The translations under genes and the position numbers were made by a program. A stretch of DNA of 11,392 bases. Source: DASYHQ01 sp038223165. GTDB taxonomy: Bacteria; Planctomycetota; Phycisphaerae; Tepidisphaerales; Tepidisphaeraceae. Numbering within the stretch: the stretch's first letter is position 1; each line of letters opens with the position of its first letter. The notes under the pieces were generated by a model. It made no database searches. It was not told the DNA's origin and was given only the letters and a program-made list of their open reading frames with translations. Location: contig JBBRHE010000120.1 in the NCBI GenBank assembly GCA_038223165.1, positions 1-11,392 on the forward strand, given 5' to 3'. Shown here one piece after another: positions 5,380 through 11,392 of the stretch.

Positions 5380-6516
5380 ATGCGTTGCTCCTTTGTCTCT
5401 TTCGTTACGTTCGCGGCGGCTACGGTGAGTGCGACAGGCCTTTTCGCGGCGGGGTCGGGTTATACGATCGAGGCGCTTCGCATCACCGAGGCGGCCAGCT
5501 TCGAACCGGTCGGCATTTCCGATAACGGCAGCGTCGCGGGTTTCGCGTTCTACTCGCCGGACATGGGGACCAACGGTCCCAACGTGCAGGCGGCGATCTG
5601 GTACGGGGAAGACAACAGTCAACGTTTAATCGTCGGTCGACCGTTCAGCCAGGCGATGGCGATCAACTCGACGGGCCTCGTCGTCGGTTACGCCGGTGGC
5701 TTGAGCGAGTCCGACCCGGAAGACGCGTTCGTGTTCGGCAACGCGCTCGGCGCGTTGATCCTACCGTCGCTAGCGGGTGGACCCACGTTCGCCCAGGCGG
5801 TTAGTGACGACGGTGAGGTAATCGGCACCACCGAAGTGAATGGCCGCAAGCACGCCGTCCGCTGGTCGACGCTCGGTGAGGTGACGGACCTCGGTCCCAT
5901 GCCCGATGGTGACGCAGCGCCCACCGCGGTCAACACGCGCGGGGACATCGTCGGGTTCGCGTCGACGGTAGACCAGGACGACAACCTCGTCTACACGCCG
6001 CACATGTGGCGCGCCAAGACCGACACGCTCGAACCGCTCAGTGGTCTGACCGGCATTCCCCATGACATCGCCGACGATGGCACGGTCGTCGGCACGACCA
6101 GTGAAAACCAGGCCTTCGTCTATAAAGACGGCAGCTCCGCTTTTCTTCCGACGGCGGACGATCTGACGGGTGCGCAAGCGCATGCGATCGCGCCCGATGG
6201 CACGATCGTCGGCGCGGTCGGTGACGGTTTTGCCGACAGCCGGGCGGCGATCTGGGTGAACGGTGAACTGGCGGAACTGAACGACCTGATTCCCCACGAC
6301 TCGGGCTGGTGGTTGCACACGGCGATTGGCATCAACGCGAACGGGCAGATCATCGGGATGGGGTATCTTGCCGACGAGCGCCTCGCGTACCTGATCACGC
6401 CAACGAGCGACAGCGTCCCGGCCGTCCCATTACCGTCGGCGATCGGGCTGGTTGCCAGCGCTGCGCCATTCGTGATCGGTGCCATCGTCGCCCGCCGGCG
6501 TCGTGAGCTGCAGTAG
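5380..6516 (+). CDS. Secreted HAF-repeat protein with exosortase-type C-terminal sorting signal
   Basis: This protein has 378 residues from ATG 5380, or 383 from GTG 5365; both starts have a ribosome site (GGAG 5369-5372, AGGA 5354-5357). ATG is preferred because the signal peptide then begins MRCSFVSFVTF and ends near LFAA (21-24). The mature part is a tandem of HAF-type repeats of the form A-I-(N/S)-x-x-G-x-(I/V)-V-G. Examples are GISDNGSVAGF (45-55), AINSTGLVVGY (94-104), VSDDGEVIG (141-149), AVNTRGDIVGF (183-193), IADDGTVVG (230-238), IAPDGTIVG (270-278) and GINANGQIIG (317-326), probably a beta-propeller-like fold. The C-terminus has VPLPS (349-353), a hydrophobic segment (354-370) and ARRRR, a variant of the PEP-CTERM signal handled by exosortases. 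It is expected to be exported and anchored or processed at the cell surface. Function and ligand are unknown. Confidence 0.85.
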   Translation: MRCSFVSFVTFAAATVSATGLFAAGSGYTIEALRITEAASFEPVGISDNGSVAGFAFYSPDMGTNGPNVQAAIWYGEDNSQRLIVGRPFSQAMAINSTGLVVGYAGGLSESDPEDAFVFGNALGALILPSLAGGPTFAQAVSDDGEVIGTTEVNGRKHAVRWSTLGEVTDLGPMPDGDAAPTAVNTRGDIVGFASTVDQDDNLVYTPHMWRAKTDTLEPLSGLTGIPHDIADDGTVVGTTSENQAFVYKDGSSAFLPTADDLTGAQAHAIAPDGTIVGAVGDGFADSRAAIWVNGELAELNDLIPHDSGWWLHTAIGINANGQIIGMGYLADERLAYLITPTSDSVPAVPLPSAIGLVASAAPFVIGAIVARRRRELQ

Positions 6517-6672
6517 GATCGTTGGCCGACGAGGCTTGCTGAACAAGAATCCGAGGGGTCGCCCGTAGCTCGATCGCCGGCCACGTTTTTACTGGACGTG
6601 CGTCAATATTTACCACCCTTAGGGGTTACGTCGCGTCCGTCGGCGGTCGATACTTTTTTCAGGTGTCGCGCC

Positions 6673-6679
6673 AAAGGAG
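6673..6679 (+). promoter_or_regulatory. Ribosome binding site deciding a TTG start
   Basis: An AAAGGAGG-type sequence (about 6673-6680) lies about 8 bases before TTG at 6689 and supports this unusual start for the PilZ gene. No in-frame ATG at the N-terminus fits better. Confidence 0.7.
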
Positions 6680-6688
6680 GGTCGACGG

Positions 6689-7459
6689 TTGAGCGAGGAA
6701 AACGATCTACTTCGTGAAGCGGTGGCCCGTGGCGCGGGCGTCGTACTTTCCCTGCCTTCACTGGGCATGCTGCGTCATCACAAATCGCGCTTCCTCGGTC
6801 AGCAGGGGGACGACATTCTGCTCGAATCCATCGCCGGTGAATCGGCTTTGATTGAAGAGCTGATTACGACCACCAAGCCGGCCGGGGTGTCCTTCAAGAA
6901 CGGTGCGACGAAGGTCATGTTCGCTTCACCGGTCATCGAACGCATCGTCGAGTACCGAATCAACAGCACCACGATCGTCCAGGCCTTGCGACTGAGCTGG
7001 CCGACGGCGATCAAGGCCATTCAACGGCGGTCCAACTACCGCGTGCGCGTCGGTGGGGAAGCGGAATTGTCGGCGCGCGTGTGGCGCATCGCCCCCAAGG
7101 CAATCCTGCGCGACCGCCCGCTGTCAACCGCGGAGATTCCCGCACAATTGCTGGACCTGAGCGCCGGTGGCATGGGCGTGATGCTGACGGGTGCCCGCGA
7201 GGAGCCCCTTCGCATCGACCACGCCGATCGCTTGCGTGTCGAGATTTCTCAAGGCGATCGCAAGCTGCTGCTCGAGGCGTCACTCAAACATCCGCTTGTC
7301 GTTCCACGCAATACAACGACGCTCCGTGCGGGTTTGGCTTTCATCGCGTTGGAGAACGACCTGGTCGGTCGGCAGAACCTGGCGATCCTGACCAAGATCG
7401 TCGGCGTACTGCAACGCGCCGAAGTCCGCCGAGCGCGCTTGGGGCTGATGTCGGTTTAG
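6689..7459 (+). CDS. YcgR-like PilZ domain protein (c-di-GMP binding)
   Basis: PilZ proteins bind cyclic di-GMP and pass the signal on to motility, secretion or matrix functions. The 256-residue protein has a YcgR_N-like domain at about 15-105 (strand GVVLSL, then KNGATKVMFASPVIERI) and a PilZ domain at about 110-245. Both ligand motifs are intact: RxxxR as R114-x-x-x-R118 in the IQRRSNYRV segment, and DxSxxG as D156-x-S158-x-x-G161 in LLDLSAGGMGV. It therefore should bind c-di-GMP. There is no signal peptide or membrane segment, so it is cytoplasmic. Translation begins at TTG. The gene stands alone, with over 170 bases before it and over 500 after it. The partner and output cannot be told from this context. 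Confidence 0.85.
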   Translation: MSEENDLLREAVARGAGVVLSLPSLGMLRHHKSRFLGQQGDDILLESIAGESALIEELITTTKPAGVSFKNGATKVMFASPVIERIVEYRINSTTIVQALRLSWPTAIKAIQRRSNYRVRVGGEAELSARVWRIAPKAILRDRPLSTAEIPAQLLDLSAGGMGVMLTGAREEPLRIDHADRLRVEISQGDRKLLLEASLKHPLVVPRNTTTLRAGLAFIALENDLVGRQNLAILTKIVGVLQRAEVRRARLGLMSV

Positions 7460-7504
7460 TTCCATTCCAATCGGATCAACGCATTTTCCCCATCCTCCCG
7501 CGCA

Positions 7505-7537
7505 TAAAAAAGCACGGACCGGCAGAGTGGTCCGTGC
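7505..7537 (-). terminator. Rho-independent terminator facing the minus strand
   Basis: The 9-base arms 7512-7520 and 7529-7537 pair perfectly across an 8-base loop. Six A (7506-7511) give a U6 tract only for minus-strand transcripts; on the plus strand the hairpin is followed by GATTAACG. It could end antisense transcription or a minus-strand small RNA from 7540-7985. It may still work weakly for the PilZ gene, which stops at 7459. Confidence 0.7.
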
Positions 7538-7985
7538 GATTAACGAAGTGCGGGTGGCGACGCGCCGCCCAGACGACCGACTCCTGGTTCGCCGGTACAC
7601 TTCGTCCGCGATCGGTTCACGACACCGGTTAAGCGTCATAAACCGTTCAAAAAATTCGATGTAACTTTCTTCTGGTGAATCACTTGCGCGCTTGCAATGG
7701 CGTGGGTGCCTCCGGGCGATTATGCTAGTCCCACATCCGTGCGGGTGCGTTCAGACTAAATGACGACAGGGTTGCGCACGCGTTTCAGGAAAATTTCCGG
7801 CTCGTTTAGCGAGCGAGTTTGCGCACGGTTCTCATGAGAAAACGGCGAGCAAGCTCGCCCGCTAAACGTGTCGAACGAGGATTCTTAGAAAATTCCGTTA
7901 TGTGGACCGAGCCAGCGTCGTCAGGTGAACGTGGGAGGAAAGTCTGCGCACCGCGAGCGTTATAGCAGAGCAGCCCGTTGAGGAT
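7538..7985. other. Gene-free intergenic stretch upstream of the sigma fusion gene
   Basis: No convincing ORF was seen on either strand in about 450 bases. The stretch holds the end of the minus-strand terminator, a palindrome GGAAAATTTCC (7788-7798), the REPIN-like dyad (7803-7868), and a strong GGGAGGAAAG (7933-7942) that looks like a ribosome site without a usable start codon nearby. The sigma gene promoter should be here, but no clear -35/-10 or ECF-type promoter could be fixed by eye. Confidence 0.55.
7803..7868. repeat. REPIN-like dyad (CGTTTAGCGGGCGAGCTTGC type)
   Basis: The 20-base arms 7803-7822 and 7849-7868 are inverted repeats with two G-U compatible differences. The right arm continues into an internal palindrome GGCGAGCAAGCTCGCC (7844-7859). 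The 26-base centre contains a perfect palindrome TTCTCATGAGAA (7829-7840). The layout matches the element at 1395-1508 but the sequence is different, so this would be a second family of dispersed intergenic repeat. Confidence 0.7.
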
Positions 7986-10460
7986 TTGCTGACCGAGTTT
8001 TCAAACTCCGGGCAGCAGCAGATCTTCGAGGAGATCGTCCGGCGTTACGCCGGGCTGGTCTTTGGTGTCTGTCTGCGCACGTGCAGGGACGCCCACGACG
8101 CTGAGGACGCGACCCAAGCCGTCTTTCTGGCGCTAGCCGTCCAATGCAAAAGCGGGAACCAGATCCGCCATCTTCCTGCCTGGCTTCGACAGGTCGCCAA
8201 ACGAACGAGTCTGGATGTCCGCAAGGCCCGCAAGCGGCGTGAGGCGCGCGAGGCGCGTCGCAGTGCGGAAAACAACGGCATCGTCAACGATGGTGACGAC
8301 CGGCCCAGCGCCATGGACCTTCAGGAGATCGGTCATGTCCTCTCTGAGGAACTGGCCAAGCTTCCCGCTAAATATCGGCTACCCCTGGTCTCCCTTTACT
8401 TCGGTGGGCTGTCGCGTGAGGAAATCGCCGGCCAACTGGGCTTGAAGCCCGGTGCGCTTGGTGTCCGCATTCATCGCGCCCGCATGATGTTAGGTGAACG
8501 GCTCAAGCGCCGAGGGGCCTACCCTGAAGGAACTGTCCTGGCGATCGGTATGGCGCCGATGCTCGACCAGGCGTTTGGTGGCGCCCTGACCCTGCGCACC
8601 GCCGAGGCCGCGGCGCGGTTCATGCTGGGGCACGACCTGTCCGGGACGGTCTCCAGCCATGTCCTTTCATTGATGAACGGGACGGCCGGCGCGATCACGA
8701 TCGGGCGGTTGAAGGTCGTCGCGTCCGTGCTCCTGTTGCTGGCGAGCGTGGCCAGTGGGGGCAGCATCGTGGTCGCCAAGTCGACCGACACGGTGCCGCA
8801 GGTCGTCTCACAGGTGCGGCAGTGGATCGGTGAACTGCGCGGGTTGTTGACGATGCCTTCACTCGACCTGCGCGCCGATGCGGACAGCGACCCGTTGCTG
8901 GGTCGATCGATGGACGATTCCTATGCCCGCGAAACGAGCGTGGCGCCACTGGAATGGCCGGGCAGCCCGTTGAGCCCTGAGTGGATCGGGACCCAGAACG
9001 CATTGCCACCGGTCGCGGCGGTGACGCCGAACGTGGCTGAGCCGTCGAACACGCCGGTCAGCAACACGCTTCCGTCGATTGCGGTCAACGGGAAACCCAC
9101 CAGTGGCATTGAATTCCCTCAGGTCGACTTCCGCCCAGTCGCGCCTTCAACGCCAGCAGTAACCGCCAGAGCCAACGAAACGCAAGACCCGACTGATACC
9201 GCAACGGCCGCGTCAGGATCGGCCGCAGCCGGTGGGGGCGCGCCCGTCGTGCTCGGCAGTACGCCCGGCGCGGTTGCCACGGCCAACGGTGACGTGACGA
9301 TCTCGAAAAAGCCGACCCCAAGCTCGCGCTGGGTACCATCCTCGAACGGTAAGCGCCCGATCATCGCCGGTCCTACGCTCGCGGTTGGACTGCGTCGTGA
9401 TCAGGTCGGGTCGTACACGCTCGATACTGGCACGCTGGCAACGGGCACTGAAATCATCGGTGGCGCCGGGACAGGCACGTTCATCCAGAACGGTGGGACG
9501 AATACCAGCACACAGGTCATCATCGGGGATCAGGTTACCGGTGTGGGTCGATACGTGCAGAAGGGTGGCACCCTGTCCCTGCACGCCAGCGCCTCGGGCG
9601 CGGCGGCAGCGATCGTCGTCGGTGGGGCCGGTCAGGGTGAACTGATCCTGGGTGACGCGGACACCGGTGGCGATGTCCGCCTGGCACCGTCCGGTGAGGC
9701 ACCACTCTACGCGCCAGCGGCTGGGGGCAGTACCAATTCGTGGTTCATCGTCCGCTCGTCCTGGACCGGTTCGGGCACGGTGCGCGGGTGGGGCCGTGTA
9801 GACGGCGGGGGTGGCTCGTTCGTCAACAACGACCAGGTCATCGCCGACGGTTACGGCAAACCGCGGCCACTGGACCTGATCAATTTTGGCGACGTCACCA
9901 GCACGCTCGAAAACCCGACCAATCAGGGCCTGCAAGGCTGGTACGCCCACAACGGTGGCTCATTGACCTTCTCCGCGATGCCCGGCGCAATGGCCGGGCA
10001 GTTCACATGGGGCGAAGATGTGGACGACGTGACGCTCGACATGGTCAACAGCGTTCGTGTAGACATCCAGCCGCCACCGGAAGATCTGACCGTTACCTTG
10101 TTGGCCCCCGACCGCAGTGACATTCCTGCGTTGCCCCGTGGTCACACGTTCATCGGTGTCTGGTCGCTCGACGCGTCACTGGTGGAAACGGAGTCGATCG
10201 ACCTCACGGTCCGCTACGACGACGCAATGGCTGCCGAGTTGGGCTTGGACGAGCAGGTATTGAAGCTCTGGGGCTACACCGGCACCGAATGGGTCCGCAT
10301 CAATGGTGACTCGTTCTGGCGCGACCCAACCCACAACCTGATCGGTGGCACCACCGGCGCGATCCAGTTCTTCGCCGTCTCGGCCCCGGAACCGACGGGA
10401 ATCGTCACTGTGCTGCTGGCCGGGGCGGGGATGCTGATGCGACGGAGACGCAGGGGATAA
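7986..10460 (+). CDS. ECF sigma factor fused to a membrane helix, repeat-rich region and PEP-CTERM signal
   Basis: This 824-residue protein has four parts. Residues 1-175 are a complete ECF sigma-70: region 2 with the planctomycete-typical EDATQAVFLAL (40-50) and LPAWLRQVAKRTSLD (63-77), and region 4 LPAKYRLPLVSLYFGGLSREEIAGQLG with the RIHRARMML helix (161-169). A membrane helix follows at about 243-263 (VVASVLLLLASVASGGSIVV). Then comes a Pro/Ala/Thr-rich linker (about 290-470), a beta-rich region with Gly repeats (FIQNGGT, YVQKGGTLSL, ELILGDADTGGDV, about 475-565), and further beta domains to about 797. The C-terminus is APEP (800-803), a hydrophobic stretch (804-818) and RRRRR, a PEP-CTERM signal. 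The frame stays open throughout, so the fusion is real if the sequence is correct. It should be a membrane-tethered sigma with a cell-surface sensor. TTG 7986 is the best available start; the frame is open back to 7929. Confidence 0.85.
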   Translation: MLTEFSNSGQQQIFEEIVRRYAGLVFGVCLRTCRDAHDAEDATQAVFLALAVQCKSGNQIRHLPAWLRQVAKRTSLDVRKARKRREAREARRSAENNGIVNDGDDRPSAMDLQEIGHVLSEELAKLPAKYRLPLVSLYFGGLSREEIAGQLGLKPGALGVRIHRARMMLGERLKRRGAYPEGTVLAIGMAPMLDQAFGGALTLRTAEAAARFMLGHDLSGTVSSHVLSLMNGTAGAITIGRLKVVASVLLLLASVASGGSIVVAKSTDTVPQVVSQVRQWIGELRGLLTMPSLDLRADADSDPLLGRSMDDSYARETSVAPLEWPGSPLSPEWIGTQNALPPVAAVTPNVAEPSNTPVSNTLPSIAVNGKPTSGIEFPQVDFRPVAPSTPAVTARANETQDPTDTATAASGSAAAGGGAPVVLGSTPGAVATANGDVTISKKPTPSSRWVPSSNGKRPIIAGPTLAVGLRRDQVGSYTLDTGTLATGTEIIGGAGTGTFIQNGGTNTSTQVIIGDQVTGVGRYVQKGGTLSLHASASGAAAAIVVGGAGQGELILGDADTGGDVRLAPSGEAPLYAPAAGGSTNSWFIVRSSWTGSGTVRGWGRVDGGGGSFVNNDQVIADGYGKPRPLDLINFGDVTSTLENPTNQGLQGWYAHNGGSLTFSAMPGAMAGQFTWGEDVDDVTLDMVNSVRVDIQPPPEDLTVTLLAPDRSDIPALPRGHTFIGVWSLDASLVETESIDLTVRYDDAMAAELGLDEQVLKLWGYTGTEWVRINGDSFWRDPTHNLIGGTTGAIQFFAVSAPEPTGIVTVLLAGAGMLMRRRRRG

Positions 10461-10509
10461 ATCCGAGATTCGAAGAAAAATTCGGTACAGACCGGATGCC
10501 CGGTAGGAA

Positions 10510-11091
10510 TTACCCACGAGTGGCCATCACCGCCAGGTACTTCACCATCGCGGTGATCGGTCGAAGGTCATGAGGTTCGGTGGCATCGAAATACAGACTG
10601 TCTCCTGGACCGAGTTCGCGAGTCGCCTGACCGACGGTGTATCGCATGCGGCCCTCAAGAACGTAGACGAACTCTTCACCACCATGATGCAACGCGCCAG
10701 GCCGGATCTTGCCCCGCCGGGCGATGAAGAGCATCGGTTGCATGATCTTCTCGACCCGACCGGCCACCAGGGGAGCATAACCGTACCCTTTTTCGGTCGT
10801 CGTCCACCCGCCGTCCAACTCGGCCGCAAATGTCGCGACCGTCGTCGGTCCGGCCCCTTCGCCCAACAGCACCGACACGCCCACCCCCAGCGATGCCGCG
10901 ATGCGCGTGACGGCGGCGATAGACGGTGAGGCACGGCCGTTCTCTATCTTCGAGAGCATGCTGCGCGTCAGTTCACACTCGTTGGCCAGTGACTCGAGCG
11001 TCATGTGCTGCTGCAATCGCAGCTTACGCACGCGCGTGCCGAGCGGCATAGTGGGGTTCGTCGGACGGGGTTTGGCCATCGTTGCCATCAT
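10510..11091 (-). CDS. XRE family transcriptional regulator with C-terminal cupin domain
   Basis: This 193-residue regulator is of the HTH-cupin type. Residues about 17-75 form an XRE helix-turn-helix: GTRVRKLRLQQHMTLESLA, recognition part TRSMLSKIENGRASPSIAA, and VTRIAASLGVGVSVLL. Residues about 100-190 form a cupin barrel, with motif 1 HHGGEEFVYVLEGRM (135-149) and motif 2 LGPGDSLYFDATEPHDL (160-176). These retain the usual metal-site positions (H135/H136, E140, H174). The cupin probably senses a small ligand. Three in-frame ATGs lie near the start (residues 1, 2 and 5). AAAGG is 3 bases from the first and 6 from the second, so the true start may be 11088. It is divergent from a cupin gene and probably controls both by binding the shared 102-base intergenic region. 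Confidence 0.88.
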   Translation of the reverse strand: MMATMAKPRPTNPTMPLGTRVRKLRLQQHMTLESLANECELTRSMLSKIENGRASPSIAAVTRIAASLGVGVSVLLGEGAGPTTVATFAAELDGGWTTTEKGYGYAPLVAGRVEKIMQPMLFIARRGKIRPGALHHGGEEFVYVLEGRMRYTVGQATRELGPGDSLYFDATEPHDLRPITAMVKYLAVMATRG

Positions 11092-11128
11092 TCACCTTTC
11101 AACGGTCGCCTCAAGCGAGATAATCCTA

Positions 11129-11157
11129 TTCCTATTTCAACATTGTTGAATTATAAT
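11129..11157 (+). promoter_or_regulatory. Promoter of the cupin gene
   Basis: A perfect -10 TATAAT (11152-11157) has a weak -35 TTCCTA (11129-11134) 17 bases upstream. Transcription would begin near 11164, about 30 bases before the ATG. A weaker minus-strand promoter for the regulator can be read across the same region (TTCAAC, 16 bases, TAGGAT). Confidence 0.6.
11136..11150. promoter_or_regulatory. Candidate operator TTCAAC-ATT-GTTGAA
   Basis: A perfect 15-base dyad fills the spacer between -35 and -10 of the cupin promoter and overlaps the likely -35 of the divergent regulator gene. That is the expected place for a repressor of both genes. Partial copies (TCAAC at about 11097-11101, GTTGA at 11164-11168) flank it. 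Binding by the XRE-cupin protein is inferred. Confidence 0.6.
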
Positions 11158-11193
11158 CCCAAGAGTTGAGTTGCAGTGAAAGGGAATTTCGAT

Positions 11194-11392
11194 ATGACGC
11201 ATCTCGTACGCACGTCTGCCCAGTCAAACGGGCTCACCGTTTGCGAAAGCTGGGGCACGTTGACCTGGCTGGCCAACGGGGGGGTGACCGGTTCGTCCAT
11301 CACCGTTGGCCGAGTCGTAATCTACAAGGGCGCGCAGAACCCGCGGCACAGTCACCCCAACTGTGAAGAGGTTCTGTATCTGCTCACGGGTC
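11194..11392 (+). CDS. Cupin domain protein, N-terminal part (gene runs off the window)
   Basis: The ATG is preceded by AAAGGGAA (about 11179-11186) at about 8 bases spacing. The 66 visible codons read MTHLVRTSAQSNGLTVCESW at the start, followed by strands and then a cupin motif 1: NPRHSHPNCEEVLYLLTG (residues 49-66), with the metal-binding pattern His-x-His-x(4)-Glu. The 3' end is outside the window. Small single-cupin proteins of this type can be isomerases, dioxygenases or sugar-binding proteins; the substrate cannot be told. The gene is divergent from the XRE-cupin regulator with a shared operator-like dyad, so it is the probable target of that regulator. Confidence 0.8.
   Translation, partial: MTHLVRTSAQSNGLTVCESWGTLTWLANGGVTGSSITVGRVVIYKGAQNPRHSHPNCEEVLYLLTG

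Noticed and set aside
5770..6318. 182-codon minus-strand ORF opposite the HAF-repeat gene
   Set aside because: The plus strand has a signal peptide, regular repeats and a sorting tail; the minus frame is a by-product of GC-rich codons.
6517..6600. TGGCC/GGCCA arms followed by TTTTT after the HAF-repeat gene
   Set aside because: The pairing is short and the loop about 50 bases; it might be a terminator but the stem is not convincing by eye.
7931..7952. GGAGGAAAGTCTGCGCACC resembles the 5' conserved part of RNase P RNA (GAGGAAAGTCCGGGC)
   Set aside because: The 3' partner motif (ACAGAA-type) is not found in the next 400 bases and the sigma coding region begins within 55 bases, so the likeness is chance.
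9213..9950. 245-codon minus-strand ORF opposite the sigma fusion
   Set aside because: It is a shadow frame of GC-rich, Gly/Ala/Thr-coding sequence, Arg-rich and Asp-rich without domain logic, while the plus frame is continuous.
10471..10504. Weak hairpins between the sigma fusion and the regulator gene (for example ACCGG-ATGC-CCGGT at 10491-10504)
   Set aside because: The stems are only 4-5 bases and the T run on the minus strand is displaced by about 12 bases, so a terminator cannot be supported.

Overview
The window looks like chromosomal DNA of a planctomycete, most likely of the Phycisphaerae type. This is inferred from the GC-rich coding sequence, a lineage-typical ECF sigma factor with a long C-terminal extension, exosortase-type C-terminal sorting signals (PEP-CTERM and a VPLPS variant), and dyad repeats between genes. 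No rRNA, tRNA or CRISPR array was seen.

Layout. 1-1330 (+): the tail of an unidentified gene, then two small lipoproteins of the YcfL and LpoB families, separated by a hairpin built from a 7-base repeat. lpoB ends at a probable terminator. A REPIN-like double palindrome (1395-1508) lies between lpoB and a convergent 81-aa conserved small protein (1527-1772, -). 1831-3774 (+) is an accessory island: a HigB/HigA toxin-antitoxin pair with dyad repeats upstream, then two overlapping genes of clearly lower GC, an acidic 135-aa protein and a 214-aa protein with a PD-(D/E)XK nuclease signature. 3789-4694 (-) is sucD, without sucC beside it. 4695-5379 holds only one weak ORF with a possible membrane helix. 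5380-6516 (+) encodes a secreted HAF-repeat protein with a sorting tail. 6689-7459 (+) encodes a YcgR-like PilZ protein. 7460-7985 has no gene, but it holds a minus-strand terminator and a second REPIN-like element.

7986-10460 (+) is the most unusual gene. It encodes an ECF sigma factor fused, through a membrane helix, to a long repeat-rich presumed extracytoplasmic region that ends in a PEP-CTERM signal. 10510-11091 (-) encodes an XRE-cupin regulator, divergent from a cupin gene that runs off the window end (11194 onwards, +). A perfect 15-base dyad sits between the -35 and -10 of the cupin promoter and is a good candidate operator for the regulator.

Themes: envelope biology (LpoB/YcfL, PEP-CTERM proteins, membrane-tethered sigma), c-di-GMP sensing (PilZ), and an acquired toxin-antitoxin/nuclease island. 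Functions are assigned by reading motifs and recalling families; no database search was possible.
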